Assembly: GCA_018646625.1 (NCBI GenBank)
Contig: JABGUJ010000002.1
Span: forward strand, 164,843 to 228,842
Length of the DNA stretch: 64,000 nt
From: Candidatus Woesearchaeota archaeon
Lineage (GTDB): Archaea > Nanobdellota > Nanobdellia > Woesearchaeales > JABGUJ01
Direction of reading: 5' to 3'
Notes under the pieces: model-generated
What the model was told of the DNA's origin: nothing
Seen by the model: the letters and a program-made list of their open reading frames with translations, nothing else
Databases searched by the model: none
Program-made: the position numbers and the translations under genes
In this document: piece by piece, positions 48,106-58,919 of the stretch
Layout: the number at the start of each line of letters is the position of its first letter
How positions within the stretch are numbered: position 1 is the first letter of the stretch

Positions 48106-48879
48106 CTTTTTCTTCTTTTTTGGTTGTTTCTTAGCGTTTAGTTTTCTTCTTGTAACCAACCAAATGCCTAATGCACCAATAATGATTATAGGAAGACTCA
48201 GATATTGTCCAATAGTTAATCCATTGTATAATGGAAAGTCTTTCCAGAATTCTACTATAAATCTAAATATACCGTATATGAAAAAGAAACTCCAGAATAC
48301 AAAACCATGCGGAAGTTTTTTCATCAGATTAAATTTATACATTATTAGAAATATTACAAAATTTTTGAACGCTTCATAGAGCTGGCTAGGGTGTCTTAAT
48401 CCCTCGTAACCATCAAACTCCACACCAATCCAGGAGGGAGTGACTCTACCTACAAGTTCTCCGTTAGTAAAGTTACCAAGTCTAACAAACATCGCACCTA
48501 GTGCAACAGGGACCATAGTTATGTCAGCTAATCTGTAAAATTTAATCTTCTTTATTCTTGCAAAAATTAGTGCAGCAATAGTCCCGCCAATCATACCGCC
48601 ATGACTTGCTAATCCACCTTTCCAGATGTACAGTATCTCTAGAGGGTATGTTAAGTAAAAGTCTGGTTCGTAAACTAAACAATGTAATAGTCTTGCGCCA
48701 ACTAAAATTCCAATCGCCATCCAAAAAACGTAGTCGGCAACTTGATCAAGGTCTTTGAAGACCTTCTTTTCTTTGGCTAATTTCCTTAGTATGAAGAAAC
48801 CGATTAAGAAAGCTAATGCCATTAGTACACCATAGTATCGTACCTGAAAAGGACCTAATTCTAGCAGTATTGGATTCAT
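48097..48879 (-). CDS. lgt: Prolipoprotein diacylglyceryl transferase
   Basis: RYYGVLMALAFLIGF, HGGMIGG, RLGNFTNGELVGRVT, RHPSQLYEA. Confidence 0.93.
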   Translation of the reverse strand: MNPILLELGPFQVRYYGVLMALAFLIGFFILRKLAKEKKVFKDLDQVADYVFWMAIGILVGARLLHCLVYEPDFYLTYPLEILYIWKGGLASHGGMIGGTIAALIFARIKKIKFYRLADITMVPVALGAMFVRLGNFTNGELVGRVTPSWIGVEFDGYEGLRHPSQLYEAFKNFVIFLIMYKFNLMKKLPHGFVFWSFFFIYGIFRFIVEFWKDFPLYNGLTIGQYLSLPIIIIGALGIWLVTRRKLNAKKQPKKKKKSK

Positions 48880-48931
48880 AGAGTGAGAGTTATTGGAAGG
48901 GTTTATAAATTTTGTTTAATGGATTTATATT

Positions 48932-50365
48932 ATGAAGTGGTTGATGAAACATAAAAGAGAGATCATACGAGTTGTTGTTGTTGCTTTGCTCTTGTTTGCG
49001 ATGTTTCCAGTACTAGCTAAAATTCTATTTTCTAATACCCCATATTTGTATAAAGCTCTTGAGCAAAATTTTTGGTTATTGGGCGTTACCGTGCTAGCAT
49101 TTTTAGTTATATCTCATTCAAAAATTAAATCTAACAAGTATGGTCTTGATTGTGTGTTAGTTATTGTTGGTCTAATTTTTATTATAGGGAGTGCATATTC
49201 GTTGGTTAGCATCGATTCTTTACCACACTCGTCTCTTAAGGTTAAAGGAGATTATGGTTTTGGTGAAGATAGACAATTGAACAAAGGCTGGATTGACTTA
49301 GAATCTGCGAGAGTACTTAGCTTTGCACCTCTTAATGTTCGTGTTCCAGTTTATGGAATCTATCTTATGGATTCAGATTCAGTTGTTCGTAAAGAGATTA
49401 TTCTTAACGAAGTCTCCGAGGATCTTACAGTCGCAATCCATTTATCTTGGCAAAATAGCTCTGTAGTCGTTTCATCTTTTGGTGAGAAGGATAATAATTA
49501 TGTTGGTTTGGTTATTAATGGTAATGAGTTTGACGTTTCTGATAGTGTTTTTAAGAGTGAAGAGTACGAAGGATTATGGATTTATGTTAGTGTTCCTGCA
49601 AGTTATTTTGTCGAAGGTGATAATATAATCTCTGTTAAATCTCGGCCGGGCGATAAAGTAGTAAAGGTTTCTGAGATTGTTTCAGGGAATGTTTCTTCGA
49701 TTATTGGCTCTTCAGGATTAGTGCATGAAAATGATAATTTGCTTATTTTTATCTCTGGAGATCGTTCTTTTTTCTATGAAGTTGGAAGTTTGCTTAAAAT
49801 ACTCGGGTTGCTGTTAATTTTCGTAGGTTGTGCAGGAATTCGATGGAAAGATGTTGTTAAAACTAAAAAAGAATTGTTATTCTCTATTGTTTTGTTGAAT
49901 GCTTTCTTTTATTTATCCTCTATTGCTAAAGAATATTGGTTTGTTTTGTCTAAAGCAGTTAGCTGGATTAATCAAACGTTGTTTGTTCTATTAGGAGTTC
50001 CGTCCACTCTTGAATTGGATAATCTCAGTGCCCCAGTGTTTCACATCAAAAATTTCTTTGTTAGCATCTCCACACCATGTTCAGGGATTGCTTCTTTGAA
50101 TTATTTTATGATTGCAATTGTTGTCATGTTAATTGTTAACTGGAAAGAAATAGATTTTAGGAAAGCCCTGTTTGTTGTTCCTCTAGGGATAGTTGGAATG
50201 TTCTTGATTAATACGTTAAGAGTATTTCTTTTGTTAATTATTGGTGCTTATTGGTCTCAAGAAATTGCTATAGGGATATTTCACACGTCTGCTGGGATGA
50301 TTTTGTTTATAATTTATTTTGGATTGTTTTGGTTCTTTGGTTGGAAGTACATGAGAAAAAGTTAA
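48932..50365 (+). CDS. Archaeosortase/exosortase family protein with large extracytoplasmic beta-rich insertion
   Basis: STPCSGIASLNYF (Cys), FLINTLRVFLLL (Arg), IGIFHTSAGMILF (His) in a TM bundle. Confidence 0.85.
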   Translation: MKWLMKHKREIIRVVVVALLLFAMFPVLAKILFSNTPYLYKALEQNFWLLGVTVLAFLVISHSKIKSNKYGLDCVLVIVGLIFIIGSAYSLVSIDSLPHSSLKVKGDYGFGEDRQLNKGWIDLESARVLSFAPLNVRVPVYGIYLMDSDSVVRKEIILNEVSEDLTVAIHLSWQNSSVVVSSFGEKDNNYVGLVINGNEFDVSDSVFKSEEYEGLWIYVSVPASYFVEGDNIISVKSRPGDKVVKVSEIVSGNVSSIIGSSGLVHENDNLLIFISGDRSFFYEVGSLLKILGLLLIFVGCAGIRWKDVVKTKKELLFSIVLLNAFFYLSSIAKEYWFVLSKAVSWINQTLFVLLGVPSTLELDNLSAPVFHIKNFFVSISTPCSGIASLNYFMIAIVVMLIVNWKEIDFRKALFVVPLGIVGMFLINTLRVFLLLIIGAYWSQEIAIGIFHTSAGMILFIIYFGLFWFFGWKYMRKS

Positions 50366-50826
50366 TGTTTTCTTTTTGAAATAAATATTGCTAATGTTAT
50401 TGCAACTACTAACGCTATTAGTCCAAAGTATAATGGGAATTCTGGTGCATCTTGTGCCATGTTGTGTATTACACACTGGTCATCAACTACGCAGATTTGA
50501 TTTACACAATCAGTACATTGATCAGGAGCTACCAAAAAATCACAATTTGAGTTGATAGCACATTCTGGAAGAAAATGTCTTTGGCATTCATATGTTTCAC
50601 AATGTACTACGACATCACACTCATGATTACCTGGAATTTTCCAGAAATAATTAATCGAACCATCATCAAAATAGCAACAAGTTGAACCTATTGAAACCCC
50701 ACAACAGTTTTGAGAAGAAGGCTCGTCTTGAATATAGCAGGTACCAAACACAGCCCCAGGAGGCGCAGCAAAGACAAAACTGCTAATCAAAAGCAGCCAC
50801 ACAACCATGAGGATTAACGTTTTCAT
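50362..50826 (-). CDS. Cys-rich secreted protein with PEF-CTERM-like sorting signal
   Basis: Signal peptide; many Cys; C-terminus DAPEFPLYFGLIALVVAITLAIFISKRKH. Confidence 0.75.
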   Translation of the reverse strand: MKTLILMVVWLLLISSFVFAAPPGAVFGTCYIQDEPSSQNCCGVSIGSTCCYFDDGSINYFWKIPGNHECDVVVHCETYECQRHFLPECAINSNCDFLVAPDQCTDCVNQICVVDDQCVIHNMAQDAPEFPLYFGLIALVVAITLAIFISKRKH

Positions 50827-50902
50827 GTGTTAATTTTCCTGTCTTAATGTATTTAAATCTAATTAATAAAAATCCTAAATAACTGAGTTGTCTACGCAAC
50901 TA

Positions 50903-50925
50903 CAACACATATTTATATATTGTTG
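50903..50925. promoter_or_regulatory. TATA box flanked by CAACA-N13-TGTTG inverted repeat
   Basis: caaca 50903-50907, tgttg 50921-50925 bracket atttatatat. Confidence 0.4.
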
Positions 50926-50994
50926 CCACTTCTTAGTACTAATTCGCAAGAATAGGGGTTTTCTAGGCAATTTAGAGCTAAACAGGCGTCTACC

Positions 50995-51213
50995 ATGAAA
51001 CACATCAAAATTGACACAGACTGTGAGGACTATCTTATGGCTAGATACAAGATCCTCGATGAATGGCATAGGGCGTTCATCAAGACAATGCTTGAAAAAT
51101 ATGAATGGAATATAAGAGAAGCAGCACTGCGTACAGGCCTTACACAGATCGAATTTATAGATAAGATCAACCATTATGGAATAAAGCTTACGGCAAGAGA
51201 TAGACTAAGATAG
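50995..51213 (+). CDS. Fis/HTH_8-type DNA-binding protein
   Basis: FIKTMLEKYEWNIREAALRTGLTQIEFIDKINHYGIK matches the NtrC/Fis C-terminal HTH pattern. Confidence 0.65.
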   Translation: MKHIKIDTDCEDYLMARYKILDEWHRAFIKTMLEKYEWNIREAALRTGLTQIEFIDKINHYGIKLTARDRLR

Positions 51214-51256
51214 ATATTCCAAAAGGCATAAATAAGAGTGTAAAATATTCTCAGCC

Positions 51257-51808
51257 ATGAGTTTTGATCTATCTAGACTAAAAGAAGTTAGGCAACGATT
51301 AGGTATAACGCAGAATGAGTTGTCTAATTTAGCAGGAGTTTCTCAATCATTAATAGCCAAAGTAGAAAGTGGAAGATTAGATCCAACGTATTCTAACGCA
51401 GGTAAGATAATTAATGCAATTGAGCAAGCCAGTAAAAAAAGTTGCATTAAAGCAAAAGAAATGATGAATAGCAAGATTGTGAGTTGTTCTCCTGAAGAGA
51501 ATATTAATTCTGTAGTTGTCAAGATGAACAAGAATGATATTTCACAGATTCCAGTAATTGATAATACAGTTGTAGGACTAGTATCAGAAAGATCTATATT
51601 GGATTCAATATCTAATCCACGTAAAACTGTTAGTAAAGCAAAAGAAATTATGGAAGGTGCACCACCAATAGTTTCGTCCGAGACACCTTCTGAAGCAGTA
51701 GTAGATCTGTTGAAGCATTTCCCTATTGCACTGGTTAGCGAAAATGGAAAATTGAAAGGCATAATCACCAAATCAGATATAATTACTAAGTTGTATGGTA
51801 AAAGATGA
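51257..51808 (+). CDS. XRE-type HTH plus tandem CBS-domain protein
   Basis: LKEVRQRLGITQNELSNLAGVSQSLIAKVESGRLDPTYS; two CBS repeats. Confidence 0.92.
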   Translation: MSFDLSRLKEVRQRLGITQNELSNLAGVSQSLIAKVESGRLDPTYSNAGKIINAIEQASKKSCIKAKEMMNSKIVSCSPEENINSVVVKMNKNDISQIPVIDNTVVGLVSERSILDSISNPRKTVSKAKEIMEGAPPIVSSETPSEAVVDLLKHFPIALVSENGKLKGIITKSDIITKLYGKR

Positions 51809-52740
51809 ATAAACTATTTGTTGGTAAGGTGTTTCTAGCACCAATGGCAGAGGTCACAGATTTAGCATTTAGAATTCTATGTAGAAAATATGGCGCAGAT
51901 GTTGCGGTGAGTGAAATGGTTAGCGCGAATGCCTTGTCTAGAGATAGTCAAAATTCTTTGAAAATAATTCAAACGTGTGAAGAAGATAAACCACTAGGAA
52001 TTCAGATATTCGGTCAGAATACTGAGTGTATTGAGAAAGCAGTTAAGATCGTAGAAGACAAATGTGATTTTATTGACTTCAATCTAGGATGTCCTGCACC
52101 AAAGATAATTGACCAAGGAGCAGGTTCTGCACTCTTGAAAAGACCAAATAGAATTAAAGAAATTCTTGAAACAATGGTCAGTAATTCTAAAGTTCCAGTT
52201 ACTGTGAAGATTAGAAGCGGCATCAATAAAGGAGATAATGTTGCAGTTAAAATCGCGAAAATTGCTGAAGAGGCTGGTGTGGAAGCTATTGCAGTGCATG
52301 CAAGAAGTCAACAACAAAAATATTCAGGAGAAGCAGATTGGAATATAATTAAAGAAGTTAAAGAAAATGTAGGTATTGCAGTTATTGGAAATGGCGATAT
52401 TGAAGATGCCATAGATGCTAAACTTATGAGAGAGAAAACAGGATGCGATTCGGTGATGATTGGAAGAGCATCAATGGGTAATCCTCATATATTCAAGCAA
52501 GTAAAAGAGTTGCTCGATAATGAAAATCTGATTGATCCTGTTTCCTCACATGAAAAACTAGAAATGTTTAAAGAATATTATAAACTGTGTACGCAGTATG
52601 ATCTTGACTCTGTTCCAAGAGCTAAAATGCATTTGATGTGGTTCACAAAAGGATTAAAGGGAAGCACAAAGATGAGAAATGCAATATCTAGAATTAAAAC
52701 TTTTGAAGAAGTTGAAGAATGGGTACAAAAAATAGTTTAA
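51805..52740 (+). CDS. dus: tRNA-dihydrouridine synthase
   Basis: LAPMAEVTDLAFRILCRKYGAD, FNLGCPAPKI, VHARSQQQKYSGEADW, GNGDIED. Confidence 0.95.
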   Translation: MNKLFVGKVFLAPMAEVTDLAFRILCRKYGADVAVSEMVSANALSRDSQNSLKIIQTCEEDKPLGIQIFGQNTECIEKAVKIVEDKCDFIDFNLGCPAPKIIDQGAGSALLKRPNRIKEILETMVSNSKVPVTVKIRSGINKGDNVAVKIAKIAEEAGVEAIAVHARSQQQKYSGEADWNIIKEVKENVGIAVIGNGDIEDAIDAKLMREKTGCDSVMIGRASMGNPHIFKQVKELLDNENLIDPVSSHEKLEMFKEYYKLCTQYDLDSVPRAKMHLMWFTKGLKGSTKMRNAISRIKTFEEVEEWVQKIV

Positions 52741-52757
52741 AGGATGTTAATCTTTGC

Positions 52758-53192
52758 ATGGTGGATGACAAACACTTTTGCTTTGGATGTTGCGGTCATG
52801 ATTATACTACAAAAGAATCTATTATGTGGGGTATAAAGAAAAATACCCTAGAGATGCAAGATTTTAAAGATAAAATTGAGTTCGCAAATAGAGCTAAATT
52901 GTTACGTTGTTCAGGAATATGTAAAAACCTCACAGTTTTACCAGATGGAAGGGTTGGTTGTCCTTTGCATCCTGTATGGAATGAAGGTAAGGACTTAAGG
53001 TTGAAGCATAAAGATTGTAATACTAAATATTTGTGTAAGGTGTTTTTTAAATATGTCAATGACTGGGATGATGCAAAACGTCAAAGATTCCTTGATTTTG
53101 TTGATAGTTTGAAACTGGATTGGTTTGATTATTCCATAAAAATGGATGATGATAGTTTGTTAAAAGAGTTTGAGAAAAAAGAAGGAGAATAA
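52758..53192 (+). CDS. Cys-rich putative metal- or FeS-binding protein
   Basis: CFGCCGHD, CSGICKN, GCPLHP, CNTKYLCK. Confidence 0.6.
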   Translation: MVDDKHFCFGCCGHDYTTKESIMWGIKKNTLEMQDFKDKIEFANRAKLLRCSGICKNLTVLPDGRVGCPLHPVWNEGKDLRLKHKDCNTKYLCKVFFKYVNDWDDAKRQRFLDFVDSLKLDWFDYSIKMDDDSLLKEFEKKEGE

Positions 53193-53195
53193 TAA

Positions 53196-55312
<2,117 letters not shown>

Positions 55313-55412
55313 TTATTGTGTGTTGATTTAAATATGTTTTCTTTTCAGATGGCGGTAGAAGGCCCTTACAGTAATAATTGGGCGGTTTAAGCTATTTTAG
55401 TAACATTTATAT

Positions 55413-55435
55413 AATACAATGCAATACAATGTATT
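55413..55435. promoter_or_regulatory. Candidate RHH operator overlapping promoter
   Basis: AATACAATG direct repeat (55413, 55423) and inverted repeat AATACA-A-TGTATT (55423-55435) just after TTTATATA and before the ATG at 55439. Confidence 0.55.
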
Positions 55436-55438
55436 ATT

Positions 55439-55666
55439 ATGAAAACTGTTAGTTTACGCATAGATACAGATCTGTTGGCAGATGTTGATAGATTAGTCAA
55501 ACCGTTTAGATATAGTAACAGAACCGAGTTAATTAGACAAGCAGTTAGAGAATTTGTTGAAAAGTTAGAGAACGATAGAGAGAGAAAAAGTTCTAAAAAA
55601 AATATATTAGTTAACGATGAAATTATTGCAGAGTTGGAAAAAAGATTTGGAGAACTTAAACAATAA
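55439..55666 (+). CDS. Ribbon-helix-helix (CopG/MetJ type) regulator
   Basis: KTVSLRIDTDLLADVDRLVKPFRYSNRTELIRQAVREFVE. Confidence 0.9.
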   Translation: MKTVSLRIDTDLLADVDRLVKPFRYSNRTELIRQAVREFVEKLENDRERKSSKKNILVNDEIIAELEKRFGELKQ

Positions 55667-55762
55667 GTTTTTAGACGGAGATACATAGAAACCTTTATAA
55701 AGGACGTTTAGTTGAAGTTTATCATTACAATTACTAGTAATATAAAAAAGAGGTGTAGACAT

Positions 55763-56302
55763 ATGAAGATTTTTTCGGGTCGGATTTCTAGAAGAAAAAT
55801 GCTTAAGATTGGAAGTTTGAGTCTTTCCGTTAATGCAATTGTTGTTTTAGTTCTAGCGATTACTATGCTTGGATTAGGATTAGCATTTACTAAAGGAATG
55901 TTTGGTAAATTGGCAGGTAAAATAGAGATACCTCCTCCAAATATTCCAGCTACAAAAGGTGAACCTATTGTTCTCCCAGCTGAAGAAGTTAGATGGGAAA
56001 AACCAACTAAAGATTTAGCAATCTCAGTTAATATTTACAATGATGATGATGATGGATATGTTATGGCAGGTTTTGAGTGTCCAAACCTTGCAGGAATGAG
56101 TACCGCCATCACGGCAAGCAATTGGGTTAAAGCCGATGAATTTTCCCCATTCAAGATTTTACTACCCAAGTTTGCATCTGCACCTACCGCAAGTACAACT
56201 GTTTGTACGATATACAAGTGTTATGATGCTAATACAGCACCAACTAGCTGTACATCTGCTAGCGCATATGTAGATCAAAAGCAAATTACATTGAAAGTTT
56301 AA
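55763..56302 (+). CDS. Pilin-like secreted protein (paralogue A)
   Basis: KIGSLSLSVNAIVVLVLAITMLGLGLAFTKGMFGKLAGKIEIPPPNIPATKGEPIVLP. Confidence 0.65.
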   Translation: MKIFSGRISRRKMLKIGSLSLSVNAIVVLVLAITMLGLGLAFTKGMFGKLAGKIEIPPPNIPATKGEPIVLPAEEVRWEKPTKDLAISVNIYNDDDDGYVMAGFECPNLAGMSTAITASNWVKADEFSPFKILLPKFASAPTASTTVCTIYKCYDANTAPTSCTSASAYVDQKQITLKV

Positions 56303-56317
56303 GAGAGGTTATTCAAG

Positions 56318-56836
56318 ATGAGAAAGTATTACAAAATAGGAAGCTTAAGTCTTTCAGTGAATGCGATTGTTGTTCTAGTTCTGGGAATAACAATGCTAGG
56401 TCTTGGACTAGCTTTTACTAAGGGAATGTTCGGTAAGTTGGCAGGTAAAATAGAAATACCCCCGCCAAATATTCCAGCAACTGCGTCGGAGCCAATTGTT
56501 TTGCCAGGTGATGATATAGCAATAAATGGAAATGATGGAAAATCATCCATATTTTCTGTCAATGCATACCATGACGGTACTTGTTCGGCCGATGACAATA
56601 AAGTGAAACTAACGTTTAGCGCAGCGTCAGGGTGCGTAGGATTTGCTGCAACTCCAACCGCAGCAGAGTTAGCTGTAACTACACAAAAGATTCCTGAAGA
56701 CCAATTTAGAACGTACAAAATAGTCGCAACACCTACTGTAGCTATGGCCGGATCATGTTTAATCAGCATAACTTCCGAATGTGATGGTGCAGGCGGTAAA
56801 CTATCATCAAAGCAGATAACGCTTAAACCGGAATAA
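56318..56836 (+). CDS. Pilin-like secreted protein (paralogue B, tandem duplicate)
   Basis: Nearly identical N-terminal ~60 aa to paralogue A, divergent C-terminal domain. Confidence 0.65.
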   Translation: MRKYYKIGSLSLSVNAIVVLVLGITMLGLGLAFTKGMFGKLAGKIEIPPPNIPATASEPIVLPGDDIAINGNDGKSSIFSVNAYHDGTCSADDNKVKLTFSAASGCVGFAATPTAAELAVTTQKIPEDQFRTYKIVATPTVAMAGSCLISITSECDGAGGKLSSKQITLKPE

Positions 56837-56850
56837 AGAGGTAAATTACA

Positions 56851-57084
56851 ATGGCAAGAGATATCAAAAAAAGATTAACTCAACAACAAGAGTTTGATAT
56901 CATGAAGCTTGTTTTGGACAAGTTCTTATGGTTAGGTACAGCAGTCATGGCTTTTGGCCTTCTTAATATGTGGGTTGAAGGAGTTGCAGGCATTAGAAGT
57001 GGCTTGCTAATTATGGTCGCAGGTGCAGTTGTCTTCGTACTATTCTTGATAATGGTTGTCAAAGAATACGAGATAATCAAATAA
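56851..57084 (+). CDS. Small two-TM membrane protein in the pilin-like cluster
   Basis: 77 aa, hydrophobic, co-oriented, 14 nt after the upstream gene. Confidence 0.55.
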   Translation: MARDIKKRLTQQQEFDIMKLVLDKFLWLGTAVMAFGLLNMWVEGVAGIRSGLLIMVAGAVVFVLFLIMVVKEYEIIK

Positions 57085-57116
57085 TTTTATATACTTCTTT
57101 CTTTTTCTTTTATTTT

Positions 57117-57704
57117 ATGTTTAATGATAAAAGAGGTTTTCAGATTGTTGCTTTAATTCTTATATTGGCGATTTTATTGTTTGTCGGACTAGGCGCGTTA
57201 GTTATGTTTTCACCAGATGAAATGGAAGAAGTTCCTGCTTCAGAAGAAGGTGTTTTTGAGAAATCTGAAATCCCTTTAGAGGAAATGACATCGGAGGAAG
57301 TAAAAGCTGCTTTGAAGGAGATGACAATAGAAGAGATAAAAGCCGAGATGGATAAATTGGGCGAGATACTTGAAACGCCCCCTCCAACAATACCTGCCAC
57401 TTCTGATGAACCCATTGTTGTTTCTGACGAGTTCGTCGATATTAGTAATGATGCCGCAATCATTCTAGTTAATGTATATAATTATGATACGGCTCAGGAG
57501 CTGACTTTGACGGTGGATTCCTCCAGCTGTAAGGAAAGCGTAGATTTTCACTCAGATCCTCAAGTAGTTCCTGAAAAAACGTATAAAGAATTTGAGCTGC
57601 TACTTAGCACATCTCAGTTATCAGAGTCATGTGCAGTCAACATTGAAGTAAGAAATAGTGATGGGATTTATGATATGAAACAAATAAGCCTGGTGACGCA
57701 TTAA
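57117..57704 (+). CDS. Pilin-like secreted protein (paralogue C)
   Basis: KRGFQIVALILILAILLFVGLGAL; ETPPPTIPATSDEPIVVS; AIILVNVYNYD. Confidence 0.6.
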   Translation: MFNDKRGFQIVALILILAILLFVGLGALVMFSPDEMEEVPASEEGVFEKSEIPLEEMTSEEVKAALKEMTIEEIKAEMDKLGEILETPPPTIPATSDEPIVVSDEFVDISNDAAIILVNVYNYDTAQELTLTVDSSSCKESVDFHSDPQVVPEKTYKEFELLLSTSQLSESCAVNIEVRNSDGIYDMKQISLVTH

Positions 57705-57708
57705 TAAA

Positions 57709-58275
57709 ATGACAAATATCTGTAATAATAAGAAAGGTTTTCAGTTAACTGCCACGTTTATGGTTAGTTTAGTTCTTGCAATTGTTGTTTTTGGTATGGG
57801 GATGATGTTCTTTGCAGATATATTTCAGGAAGCTTCAGATGTGAAAACAAGATTAGATTCTCAAACAGATCAGCAAATAAGAAATATACTTCTAAGTACA
57901 GGAGAAAAAGTTGCAATACCTTTTGATAAAAAAGAAATTAATGGCGGTGATACCGCAACGTTCGGCGTGGGCATATTTAATGTTCCCGGACCAAATGCAC
58001 CCACAAATTTTAAAATAGAAAAGTCAGGCACGGATTTTTGTAAGTGCTTTAAGAAAGATAATACCGCTTGTCCAACATCTCCTACAGCAGTTGTTGGTGA
58101 CCAAGGTCTTGGACAGATTCTCAAGATCAAACCAAATCAACAAAGAGTTGCCGTTGTTGGAATAGAAGTAGGAGATGTAGATATTGGTAGCAACATAATT
58201 TGCACCATAAAAGTTACAGATGTAGATCATAATAAACAATATGGAAGTACACAACAGGTCTATATACAAGTTTAA
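57709..58275 (+). CDS. Pilin-like secreted protein (paralogue D)
   Basis: KKGFQLTATFMVSLVLAIVVFGMGMMFF; TFGVGIFNV. Confidence 0.6.
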   Translation: MTNICNNKKGFQLTATFMVSLVLAIVVFGMGMMFFADIFQEASDVKTRLDSQTDQQIRNILLSTGEKVAIPFDKKEINGGDTATFGVGIFNVPGPNAPTNFKIEKSGTDFCKCFKKDNTACPTSPTAVVGDQGLGQILKIKPNQQRVAVVGIEVGDVDIGSNIICTIKVTDVDHNKQYGSTQQVYIQV

Positions 58276-58919
58276 AGAAATCCTTTAACTAATTCTCTTA
58301 TTACTTTCTCAGGGTTGTTAGCTTTTGTTACACCAGAAGCGATAAGAATACCTTTTGAGCCTAGTTCTTTGGACTTACTAACATCGTCTTTACTCTTAAC
58401 ACCTGCACCGCAAAGTACTGGCACGTTGTTTACCACAGCCACAGTATCGGATATGATCTCAGGTTTAGCAGTTGAGACGGATATGTCTCCTCCAATCAAC
58501 TCAGGAGGTTCAATAGCAATATAATCAGGAGAAAACTTAGAGACTTGTGATGCTTTCTTTGGCGTATCAACGCAAACAATTGTAAGTAGACCAACAGACT
58601 TTGCCCGGTCTATTGATTGTTTAATATTGTCAAGTGAAACACGATCTTCTGAGTGATCAATCAAAACTCCATAAGCACCATTTTCTAATATAGCTTCAGC
58701 CAAATCATGGCCGGTGTGAGATCCGTACACTACCGGATCAATATGTTGTGCAAGGACGGGAATAGAAACTTGTCTTGCAACTCTGAATAAATCAACATTT
58801 TGTACTGCAATAAGAATAGGAACTTTGACTTCATGAGCAACTTTATCACAAATTCTAGCAAGGTCAACTGCCTTTTGCCCAGTCGCCGAGGCATATGTTT
58901 TGAAGTTAATGACGAGCAT
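58272..58919 (-). CDS. tpiA: Triosephosphate isomerase (archaeal type)
   Basis: LVINFKTYASATGQKAVDLARICDKV, AYGVLIDHSEDRV, AIEPPELIG, LCGAGVKSKDDV. Confidence 0.95.
   Translation of the reverse strand: MLVINFKTYASATGQKAVDLARICDKVAHEVKVPILIAVQNVDLFRVARQVSIPVLAQHIDPVVYGSHTGHDLAEAILENGAYGVLIDHSEDRVSLDNIKQSIDRAKSVGLLTIVCVDTPKKASQVSKFSPDYIAIEPPELIGGDISVSTAKPEIISDTVAVVNNVPVLCGAGVKSKDDVSKSKELGSKGILIASGVTKANNPEKVIRELVKGFL

Noticed and set aside
50875-51174. Minus-strand 99-aa ORF over the Fis-like gene
   Set aside because: The plus-strand HTH_8 protein is recognisable; the antisense ORF has no recognisable motif.
55712-55762. Extended N-terminus of pilin-like paralogue A (MKFIITITSNIKKRCRH)
   Set aside because: A ribosome-binding-like AGAGGTG precedes the ATG at 55763; the extension is probably untranslated.
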